Shown here piece by piece: positions 16,647 through 23,060 of a DNA stretch of 64,000 nucleotides. This DNA is from Draconibacterium orientale (lineage in GTDB: Bacteria > Bacteroidota > Bacteroidia > Bacteroidales > Prolixibacteraceae): positions 3,578,501 through 3,642,500 of the forward strand of contig NZ_CP007451.1 of the NCBI RefSeq assembly GCF_000626635.1. The letters are read 5' to 3'. The notes under the pieces are model-generated. The model did not search any database. It had not been told where the DNA came from and saw nothing but the letters and a program-made list of their open reading frames with translations. The position numbers were made by a program, and so were the translations under genes. Position 1 is the first letter of the stretch; each line of letters opens with the position of its first letter.

Positions 16647-17747
16647 ATGGCAAAATTGGAAATTAAATCAAAATCCGAATGTATCTACGACTGTATTTCT
16701 CTTGGTGAAGTAATGTTACGGCTGGATCCGGGAGAAGGCAGAATAAGAACCACACGTCAGTTTCGTGCCTGGGAAGGCGGTGGCGAATACAACGTATCGC
16801 GCGGCCTCAGAAGATGTTTTGGAAAGAAAACAGCGATTATAACCGCACTGGCCGACAACGAAGTTGGTGCCCTAATTGAAGATTTTATGCTTCAGGGCGG
16901 TTTGGATACGCAATTCGTTAAATGGGTGGATTACGATGGTTGCGGACGAACTGTGCGTAACGGATTAAACTTTACTGAAAGAGGTTTTGGAATTCGTGGT
17001 GCAAAAGGGGTTTCCGACCGTGGAAATACGGCAGCATCGCAACTAAAACCCGGCGATATCGACTGGGAATACATTTTCGGAACGCTTGGAGTTCGCTGGA
17101 TGCACACCGGCGGTATTTTCGCTGCACTGTCGGAAACTGCGGCCGAAACAGTTATCGAAGCAGTGAAAATTGCTAAAAAGTACGGCACTATTGTTTCTTA
17201 CGATTTGAATTACCGCCCATCGCTTTGGAAAGCTATTGGCGGAGAAGCTAAAGCGCAGGAAGTAAACCGCGAGATTGCCAAATATGTGGATGTGATGATC
17301 GGTAACGAAGAAGATTTTACAGCGTGTTTGGGACTGGAAGTTGCTGGAAACGAGGAGAATCTGAAAGAACTGGATTTGGCAGGTTACAAAAGCATGATTG
17401 AAAATGCAATAAAAGAATTTCCAAACTTCAAGGTAATAGCTACAACATTACGTACAGTAAAAACAGCAACAGTAAATTCATGGGGTGCAATTTGTTATGC
17501 TGATGGTGTAATTCATGAAGCGCAACACCGCGAAGATCTGGAAATTATGGATCGTGTAGGTGGTGGCGACAGCTTTGCATCAGGATTAATTTATGGTTTT
17601 CTGGAATTTAACGATGGAGCAAAGGCCGTGGAATATGGAGCAGCACACGGTGCATTGGCAATGACGACTCCGGGCGACACAACCATGGCAACTTTGTCGG
17701 AAGTAGAAAAAATAATTGGTGGCGGAAGCGCACGTGTTGACCGATAA
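16647..17747 (+). CDS. kdgK: 2-dehydro-3-deoxygluconokinase-type PfkB sugar kinase
   Basis: A 366-residue PfkB/ribokinase-family kinase. It has an N-terminal GEVMLRLDPGEGRIRTT, a substrate-binding glycine-rich EGGGEYNVSRGLRR and the C-terminal catalytic VGGGDSFASGLIYGF. Between uronate isomerase and KDPG aldolase genes its substrate is most likely 2-keto-3-deoxygluconate, phosphorylated to KDPG. It is slightly longer than E. coli KdgK (about 310 residues). The gap of 218 bp to the aldolase gene holds palindromes and a hairpin, so downstream expression may be reduced. Confidence 0.85.
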   Translation: MAKLEIKSKSECIYDCISLGEVMLRLDPGEGRIRTTRQFRAWEGGGEYNVSRGLRRCFGKKTAIITALADNEVGALIEDFMLQGGLDTQFVKWVDYDGCGRTVRNGLNFTERGFGIRGAKGVSDRGNTAASQLKPGDIDWEYIFGTLGVRWMHTGGIFAALSETAAETVIEAVKIAKKYGTIVSYDLNYRPSLWKAIGGEAKAQEVNREIAKYVDVMIGNEEDFTACLGLEVAGNEENLKELDLAGYKSMIENAIKEFPNFKVIATTLRTVKTATVNSWGAICYADGVIHEAQHREDLEIMDRVGGGDSFASGLIYGFLEFNDGAKAVEYGAAHGALAMTTPGDTTMATLSEVEKIIGGGSARVDR

Positions 17748-17758
17748 CGCCCCTCCAA

Positions 17759-17774
17759 CCTCCCCGAGGGGAGG
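17759..17774. repeat. G+C-rich palindrome, first of a pair
   Basis: CCTCCCCGAGGGGAGG is a perfect 16-bp palindrome 11 bp after the kdgK stop, in an otherwise AT-rich gap. It resembles the second palindrome at 17933-17948 when that is read on the other strand (GCCCCTCCAACC versus GCCCCCTCTAGC flanks), suggesting two inverted copies of a short intergenic repeat. Confidence 0.5.
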
Positions 17775-17892
17775 CTCCTACGGGCTGCATTTTTTTGAAG
17801 ATTATTCTATAAACAGGAGATTCTTCAAAATAGAATAACGGTGAACGAATAAAAAAATAAGATTAATAAAATAGAATAATAAACACTGGTTG

Positions 17893-17927
17893 TCCTGTTG
17901 TTTATAAAATATGAACAACAGGATTTT
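17893..17927 (+). terminator. Hairpin in the kdgK-eda gap (possible weak terminator)
   Basis: TCCTGTTGTT (17893-17902) pairs perfectly with AACAACAGGA (17914-17923), loop of 11, followed by only four T. It may act as a partial terminator or RNA processing/stability element inside the operon. Confidence 0.5.
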
Positions 17928-17932
17928 CAGTT

Positions 17933-17948
17933 CTCCCCCTTGGGGGAG
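17933..17948. repeat. G+C-rich palindrome, second of a pair
   Basis: CTCCCCCTTGGGGGAG, a 16-bp palindrome ending 17 bases before the eda ATG. See the first copy at 17759-17774. Together with the hairpin between them they form a 190-bp structured gap. Confidence 0.5.
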
Positions 17949-17965
17949 CTAGAGGGGGCTTAATT

Positions 17966-18637
17966 ATGGCAAGATTTTCAAGAATAGAAGTAGCATTAAC
18001 AATGAAAGAAACCGGAATGGTGTCGGTATTCTATCATCAGGATGTAGAGGTTTGTAAAGCGGTGGTAAAAGCCTGTTACGATGGTGGAGTGCGTTTGTTC
18101 GAATTCACCAATCGTGGCGATTTTGCGACGCTTGTTTTTGCTGAGTTAAACAAATGGACAATTGAAAACTGTCCGGAAATGATAATGGGAGTGGGGTCAA
18201 TTGTCGATGAGGCCACAGCTGCCATGTACATCGCTTTGGGAACCAACTTTGTTGTTGCTCCGCTAATTGATGAAGGCACGGCAAAAGTTTGCAACAAACG
18301 CAAAATTGCCTGGAGCCCGGGTTGTGGTTCGGTTACCGAAATTGGTCGTGCACACGAGCTGGGTGCCGAGGTGGTAAAAATTTTCCCCGGATCGCAAGTG
18401 GGAGGACCAAGCTTTGTAAAAGCCGTAAAAGGACCAATGCCTTACGCCAGCATAATGCCAACGGGTGGTGTTTCTCCTGATGAAGAGAACCTGAAACAAT
18501 GGTTTGACGCCGGTGTAACCTGTGTGGGAATGGGATCGCAGTTGTTCCCGAAAGAAGTTTTGGCCGAAAAAAATTATGCCTATATTACCGAAAAATGTGC
18601 CGGGGCACTGAAAATTATCAGCGATCTGACAACATAA
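17966..18637 (+). CDS. eda: KDPG / KHG aldolase
   Basis: A 223-residue class I aldolase that splits 2-keto-3-deoxy-6-phosphogluconate into pyruvate and glyceraldehyde 3-phosphate. The Schiff-base lysine lies in VVKIFPGSQVGG (~residue 132), the acid/base Glu in RLFEFTNRG (~46) and the phosphate-binding loop in MPTGGVSPDEENLKQW. It completes the Entner-Doudoroff end of uronate breakdown started by uxaC/uxaE and kdgK. Followed 43 bp later by the TRAP transporter genes. Confidence 0.93.
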   Translation: MARFSRIEVALTMKETGMVSVFYHQDVEVCKAVVKACYDGGVRLFEFTNRGDFATLVFAELNKWTIENCPEMIMGVGSIVDEATAAMYIALGTNFVVAPLIDEGTAKVCNKRKIAWSPGCGSVTEIGRAHELGAEVVKIFPGSQVGGPSFVKAVKGPMPYASIMPTGGVSPDEENLKQWFDAGVTCVGMGSQLFPKEVLAEKNYAYITEKCAGALKIISDLTT

Positions 18638-18680
18638 AACAGCCGCCTGAAACGGCGGAATTCTAAATCAATTTTATCTA

Positions 18681-19664
18681 ATGAGAACTAAAATCGTTAA
18701 AGCTTTTTCTTTGGTTTTTGTGGTGGTATTTCTTCTGGGATGCACCGAAACCAAACAACATAAAGTCTTAAAACTGGCTCACGGTCTCGACCCAACTCAC
18801 CCGGTTCATAAGGGTATGGTGTTTATGGCCGAGCGTCTGGCTGAAAAATCAGGCGGAAAATTAACCATCGATATTTACCCCAGCGGACAGTTGGGTTCCG
18901 AGCAACAGTGTGTTGAGTTGTTGCAGATTGGAAGTCTGGCAATTACCAAAGTTTCGGCAGCGGTAATGGAAAGTTTTACACCAAAATTCAAAGCCCTGGG
19001 ATTGCCTTATGTCTTCCGCTCGAAAGAACATTCGTTTAAAGTGTTTGATGGGGAAATAGGCAAAGAATTGTTGCTGGGAACGGAAGAATACTGGATTCGG
19101 GGTTTGTGTTTTTACGATGCCGGTTTCCGTAGTTTTTATACCATCGACAAGCCCATTAATACGCCTGATGATTTGAAAGGTTTAAAGATCAGGGTGATGA
19201 AAAGTCAGTCAGCCATGGAAATGGTGCGTGCTTTAGGTGGTTCACCAACACCAATTTCGTGGGGCGAATTGTACACCGCACTACAAAGCGGAGTGGTTGA
19301 CGGCGCCGAAAACAACGAGCCAAGTTTATACACTTCGCACCACTACGAGGTTTGTAAACAGTACTCATTAGATGAACATACCTGTGTGCCCGATGTGCTG
19401 ATCATCAGTACAAAAGTATGGAATACACTAAGCGAACAGGAACAAAAATGGTTGCAGGAAGCTGCCGACGAATCGGTTCCTGTGGAACGAAAATATTGGG
19501 CAGAATCGGTAGAAGAATCGTTGCGAATTGTTCAGGAGAATGGTGTTAAAATCAATTATCCCGATAAAGAACTATTTGCAAAGAAAGTTGCCCCGTTATT
19601 GGATAAATACAGAAAAGACGAAGTTTTGGGCGATATCTTACGTCGTATTGAAGCCGTTAAATAG
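18681..19664 (+). CDS. TRAP transporter solute-binding protein (DctP family), lipoprotein
   Basis: A 327-residue periplasmic binding protein. The signal peptide ends in a lipobox (FLLGCTE, Cys ~21), so it is probably lipid-anchored. Family landmarks are AHGLDPTHPVHKGM, YPSGQLGSEQQCVELLQIG and, near residue 165-180, LKGLKIRVMKSQ, with the conserved Arg that salt-bridges an acidic substrate. That Arg and the operon context point to galacturonate or glucuronate as ligand. It works with the DctQ and DctM proteins directly downstream. Confidence 0.9.
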   Translation: MRTKIVKAFSLVFVVVFLLGCTETKQHKVLKLAHGLDPTHPVHKGMVFMAERLAEKSGGKLTIDIYPSGQLGSEQQCVELLQIGSLAITKVSAAVMESFTPKFKALGLPYVFRSKEHSFKVFDGEIGKELLLGTEEYWIRGLCFYDAGFRSFYTIDKPINTPDDLKGLKIRVMKSQSAMEMVRALGGSPTPISWGELYTALQSGVVDGAENNEPSLYTSHHYEVCKQYSLDEHTCVPDVLIISTKVWNTLSEQEQKWLQEAADESVPVERKYWAESVEESLRIVQENGVKINYPDKELFAKKVAPLLDKYRKDEVLGDILRRIEAVK

Positions 19665-19684
19665 AAATTGATAAGCAAGAGATT

Positions 19685-20155
19685 ATGACTATCAGAGAAA
19701 AAATAGATAAAGTAATCGAGATCTTGTTGGTTTCGATTATGAGCATATTGGTACTCGATGTGCTTTGGCAGGTATTTAGCCGCTACGTTTTGTCCGCACC
19801 AAGTTCGTTTACCGACGAGCTGGCCGGGTTCCTTTTAATTTGGGTAGGAATGTTGGGCGCTGCTTATGTGGCCGGTAAAAATGAACACCTCGCCATCGAT
19901 TTGATGCTGCAAAAAATGAAAGGCGTTAAAAAACGTCGCATGCAAACTTTTATTAATACACTGGTTGGTTTGTTTGCCTTGTTCGTAATGGTATTTGGTG
20001 GCTCGTGGTTGGTTTATACTCGTTTTTACCTTAATGTAAAATCAGCTGCACTTGCACTGCCATTAGGCTATGTTTACCTTATTGTACCACTAAGCGGATT
20101 GCTTATTATTTATTATGCTATTGATAATTCACTGAACCAAAATATTGAAGAGTAA
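19685..20155 (+). CDS. TRAP transporter small membrane subunit (DctQ family)
   Basis: A 156-residue inner-membrane protein with four predicted helices, containing the family pattern FTDELAGFLLIWVGMLGAAY near residue 38-57. It is the small permease subunit, needed with DctM for sodium-driven uptake. Its stop overlaps the DctM start by one base (TAATG at 20153-20157), indicating translational coupling. Confidence 0.9.
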   Translation: MTIREKIDKVIEILLVSIMSILVLDVLWQVFSRYVLSAPSSFTDELAGFLLIWVGMLGAAYVAGKNEHLAIDLMLQKMKGVKKRRMQTFINTLVGLFALFVMVFGGSWLVYTRFYLNVKSAALALPLGYVYLIVPLSGLLIIYYAIDNSLNQNIEE

Positions 20156-21618
20156 TGGAATTTTTAGGAGTAATTGTACTTGTAGTAAGCTTTATAATTT
20201 TACTTGTAATTGGAGTTCCCATTGCTATCAGTATCGGAATTTCTGGAATTTTAACTATGCTGGTAACCATTATGCCACTGCCTGCCGCAACAACATTTGC
20301 GCAGCGAATGGCAACGGGGTTGGATAGTTTTGCGCTGCTGGCCATACCATTTTTTATACTGGCAGGGAATATTATGAACAAGGGCGGGATAGCTATCCGG
20401 CTTATTAATTTTGCACGTGTTTTGGTTGGTCGCTGGCCTGCCGGACTGGCGTTTGTTAATGTTTTTGCGAACATGCTTTTTGGAGCCATTTCCGGGTCTG
20501 CTGCTGCATCGGCATCTGCAATCGGCAGTATTATGATGCCCGAAATGAACAAAGAAGGTTACGACAAAAACTTTAGTGCCGCGGTAAATATCACATCGGC
20601 AACAACGGGTTTGTCTATTCCGCCAAGTAATATCCTCATTGTATATTCGCTGGCCAGTGGTGGTGTTTCCATTACCGCACTTTTTCTTGCCGGCTATGCA
20701 CCGGGTATTTTAACCGGTTTGGCGATTATGGCCGTGGCTTTGGGAATGTTTTCGTACAAACATTTTGGATTTAGCGGAATGGTGCGCAACCTCGGTAAAT
20801 TCTTCGCCGTTATCGCATCGCTTGCATTGGTAATTGTAGGCTTGATTAAGGTAAACAGTGCATTTTCTGCAGGAGTAGCCACAGCCATTTATGGAGGAAT
20901 TGGTGCTTTGTTCCTGGGCGGAATTGGCTATTACGGCAGCCGTCATAAAAAGGGCGCAGTAAATGCTTTAAAAACACTTTGGCGCGCTTTCCCGAGTTTG
21001 ATGATGCTGGTGATTGTTATCGGAGGTATTGTTGCCGGTTTCTTTACAGCAACCGAGGCTTCGGCAGTGGCTGTATTATACGCTTTGGTGCTGGCATTTA
21101 TTTATCGTGAAATGACCATAAAAGATCTTCCAGATGTAATTCTACGCTCGGTAAAAACAACAGCGTTTGTGTTATTGCTTGTAGCAACATGTATTGGTTT
21201 ATCGTGGATTATGGCTTACGAAAATATTCCACAAAATGTAAGTGAAGCCTTATTGGCATTGAGCGATAATAAATTTGTCATTCTGCTGATTATAAACTTG
21301 ATTCTGCTGTTTGTGGGTGTGTTTATGGACATGACTCCGGCAGTATTGATCTTTACGCCGATATTCCTGCCAATCGTTACCAATTTAGGATTGGAACCTG
21401 TACACTTCGGAATTATTATGGTACTGAACCTGAGTGTTGGTTTGGGAACGCCTCCGGTTGGATCGTTGTTATTCATAGGCTGCAGTGTTAGCCAGGTAAA
21501 AATTGAAACGGTGATAAAACCACTTATCCCGATGTTTATAGCCATGATAGTTTGTTTGTTGCTGGTAACGTATATTCCAGAAATCTCGATGTGGCTGCCG
21601 CAAAGCCTGGGATTTTAG
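20155..21618 (+). CDS. TRAP transporter large permease (DctM family), with an extra membrane segment
   Basis: A 487-residue polytopic permease of the ion-transporter superfamily. Typical pieces are LDSFALLAIPFFILAGNIMN, the ATTGLSIPPSNILIVYS half-site and the mirrored LSVGLGTPPVGSLLF half-site. DctM proteins are usually about 425-430 residues; here about 60 extra residues (~208-275) carry two more hydrophobic helices and a basic loop (GSRHKKGAV). It imports the uronate presented by the binding protein. Last gene of the uronate unit; a long hairpin follows. Confidence 0.92.
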   Translation: MEFLGVIVLVVSFIILLVIGVPIAISIGISGILTMLVTIMPLPAATTFAQRMATGLDSFALLAIPFFILAGNIMNKGGIAIRLINFARVLVGRWPAGLAFVNVFANMLFGAISGSAAASASAIGSIMMPEMNKEGYDKNFSAAVNITSATTGLSIPPSNILIVYSLASGGVSITALFLAGYAPGILTGLAIMAVALGMFSYKHFGFSGMVRNLGKFFAVIASLALVIVGLIKVNSAFSAGVATAIYGGIGALFLGGIGYYGSRHKKGAVNALKTLWRAFPSLMMLVIVIGGIVAGFFTATEASAVAVLYALVLAFIYREMTIKDLPDVILRSVKTTAFVLLLVATCIGLSWIMAYENIPQNVSEALLALSDNKFVILLIINLILLFVGVFMDMTPAVLIFTPIFLPIVTNLGLEPVHFGIIMVLNLSVGLGTPPVGSLLFIGCSVSQVKIETVIKPLIPMFIAMIVCLLLVTYIPEISMWLPQSLGF

Positions 21619-21628
21619 CGACTTAAAA

Positions 21629-21672
21629 TTTGTGTTTTATATTGGCTCTACGGGGTTAATATAAAACACAAA
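21629..21672 (+). terminator. Long AT-rich hairpin after the TRAP operon
   Basis: TTTGTGTTTTATATT (21629-21643) pairs over 15 bp with AATATAAAACACAAA (21658-21672); the loop is GGCTCTACGGGGTT. There is no strong T-run afterwards, so termination efficiency is uncertain, but the perfect stem right after the last gene fits an operon end. Confidence 0.6.
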
Positions 21673-21700
21673 TCTCCATACTTTCTTTATTTTCGCTCCC

Positions 21701-22156
21701 ATGAAGTTATTTGTTTTCGATTTGGACTTTACCCTTTGGGATGCAGGAGGAACCTGGTGCGATGCAACAAATCCACCTTATTACTGGAGCGACGGAGTCT
21801 TGCTTGATCAGTCGAACAGCGAGATGGAATTGTACCCTGATGTGATTCCAGTATTGGAAGAATTAAAAAGGAACAATCGCAAAATTGCCGCAGCTTCACG
21901 CACTTTCGAACCCTCCTGGGCACAAGACCTGCTTCACCTTTTTGATATCGACAAGTATTTCGATTTGAAAGAAATTTATCCGAGCAGTAAAATCCAACAC
22001 TTCTCAAAAATTAAAAAGCATTTTGGAATGGCTTATTCCGAAATGGTTTTCTTTGATGACGAACACCGCAATATTCACGAAGTTCGAAAACTGGGCGTTG
22101 AAGCGGTTTTTGTTGCCGACGGGCTTAAAAAAGAAGATGTACTTAGGTACTTGTAA
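21701..22156 (+). CDS. HAD phosphatase of the magnesium-dependent phosphatase-1 type
   Basis: A 151-residue HAD-superfamily protein. The nucleophile motif is FDLDFTLW (DxDxT, residues 5-12), motif II is AAASRT (~66-71) and motif III-IV is VFFDDEHRN (~118-126). This matches the MDP-1 / class IIIC acid phosphatase group, eukaryotic members of which act on fructosamine-6-phosphate and protein phosphotyrosine in vitro. The bacterial substrate is unknown. It stands alone after the TRAP-operon hairpin. Confidence 0.8.
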   Translation: MKLFVFDLDFTLWDAGGTWCDATNPPYYWSDGVLLDQSNSEMELYPDVIPVLEELKRNNRKIAAASRTFEPSWAQDLLHLFDIDKYFDLKEIYPSSKIQHFSKIKKHFGMAYSEMVFFDDEHRNIHEVRKLGVEAVFVADGLKKEDVLRYL

Positions 22157-22268
22157 TATTGGCTTTAGGTAAATCATCCCCTTGCTCTGGGGAATTTAAA
22201 CACGTATAAATCAGTTTATTCTTGCTCCGTTTCAGTATAAAAAATCATGCCGGGTGGTAAGCAGCACC

Positions 22269-22276
22269 TATATTTG
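22269..22276 (+). promoter_or_regulatory. -7 promoter element of candidate small RNA A
   Basis: TATATTTG matches TAnnTTTG exactly and sits in a stretch without ORFs; the predicted start (~22283) is about 107 bases before a strong terminator. No clear -33 element. Confidence 0.45.
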
Positions 22277-22282
22277 CATTAT

Positions 22283-22389
22283 ACAAACCCGATAGATAGT
22301 TTAGTTAGAAATAGTTTAGTTAGAAGTTAAAAACCCTGTTACATTGTGATAAAATAAAAATCCCGGATTGGACGCCCGGGATTTTTTTT
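22283..22389 (+). ncRNA. Candidate small RNA A (~107 nt)
   Basis: A -7 element and a canonical terminator (stem 22356-22366 with 22376-22386, core AAAAATCCCGG, then T to 22389) bracket about 107 bases with no coding potential. The 5' end reads like that of the second unit (TACAAACCC followed by a TAG-rich stretch) and the terminators share the loop motif TGGACG, so A and B look like related small RNA genes. It contains a perfect tandem 15-mer. No known RNA family is recognised. Confidence 0.5.
22296..22325 (+). repeat. Tandem 15-bp direct repeat
   Basis: ATAGTTTAGTTAGAA occurs twice in immediate succession (22296-22310, 22311-22325) inside candidate small RNA A. Confidence 0.7.
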
Positions 22390-22576
22390 ATGCCAACAAT
22401 CGAAGCTGGGTAGTGGCTCATTTACGGCAGTCTCTGAATGGCTTTTATAAAGTTATCACATCAGCTTATTATTTCATTATTGAGCGCCTTAACCTCAGTA
22501 TTTCGGCAGTCGTAATTTCAGTATTTTGGCTAGTTGAATTCAGTAACACATATCATATATTGTATTCTAACATAAT

Positions 22577-22584
22577 TACTTTTG
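22577..22584 (+). promoter_or_regulatory. -7 promoter element of candidate small RNA B
   Basis: TACTTTTG matches TAnnTTTG exactly, about 108 bases before the end of a canonical terminator. No convincing -33 element at the right distance. Confidence 0.45.
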
Positions 22585-22590
22585 TAACAT

Positions 22591-22692
22591 ACAAACCCCG
22601 CTAGAAATAGAGGAGGAGAATTATTAAGATTCTTTTAGTTGTTTAAAAAGACTGGATTAAAAAATCCCGGAGTGGACGCCGGGATTTTTTTT
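22591..22692 (+). ncRNA. Candidate small RNA B (~102 nt)
   Basis: Like unit A, it runs from a perfect -7 element to a strong hairpin terminator: AAAAATCCCGG (22660-22670), loop AGTGGACG, CCGGGATTTTT (22679-22689) and T to 22692. The first transcribed bases (ACAAACCCCGCTAGAAATAG) resemble those of A. It holds a purine-rich AGGAGGAGAA early on but no following ORF of useful length. Confidence 0.5.
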
Positions 22693-22877
22693 ATTTCAAG
22701 TATGCCAATTGTTTTCAGCTTGAGCTTTAAGTGAAACGATGAAAATACATTGGTAAATGCCGGTAGTAGCACAATGAGAGTAGGGTGATTCATGAACCAA
22801 ATACTTGAAATGGTTGCTAACCGGTACAATTAAATTCTGTAAAAAAAAAGAGTGCTCCCGGACGCGAGCACTCTTTT
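22693..22877 (+). ncRNA. Structured region with third terminator (candidate RNA C)
   Basis: ATTTCAAGTAT (22693-22703) is perfectly complementary to ATACTTGAAAT (22801-22811), and inside them CCAAT and TTTTCA pair with TGAAAA and ATTGG. A strong terminator follows: AAAAGAGTGCTC (22846-22857), loop CCGGACGC, GAGCACTCTTTT (22866-22877). The length (~185 nt) and long hairpin suggest a structured RNA, but no promoter is clear and the strand is uncertain because the neighbouring terminators are bidirectional. Confidence 0.35.
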
Positions 22878-22880
22878 ATG

Positions 22881-23035
22881 CCAATTTGATTATAAAATGC
22901 CGTATTGGATATGCCGGTTATTTTCCGTTTGTACAAGGCGAAAAATTTTAGCATAGCCGAGCTACGTTAGAATTTTTCAACGCAGTAGAAACGGAAAAGA
23001 ACAAATTCATATGCGGCATTTTGTGGTCAATTTGG
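22881..23035 (+). repeat. 155-bp palindromic MITE-like element, copy 1
   Basis: The element begins CCAATTTGATTATAAAATGC and ends GTGGTCAATTTGG; its two halves are imperfectly complementary over nearly the whole length (for example TTTTCCGTTT with AAACGGAAAA). An inverted copy of exactly the same length is at 34010-34164, differing at only two positions by my reading (ATGCCGG versus ATGTCGG; TTAGAA versus TTATAA). It has no ORF, so it is probably a non-autonomous mobile or REP-like element. Confidence 0.85.
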
Positions 23036-23060
23036 TATTATTATCTTGAAATCTTTTATT

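Noticed and set aside
22635-22829. 64-aa minus-strand ORF in the small RNA cluster
   Set aside because: It runs through a terminator hairpin, has no promoter and no recognisable protein character.
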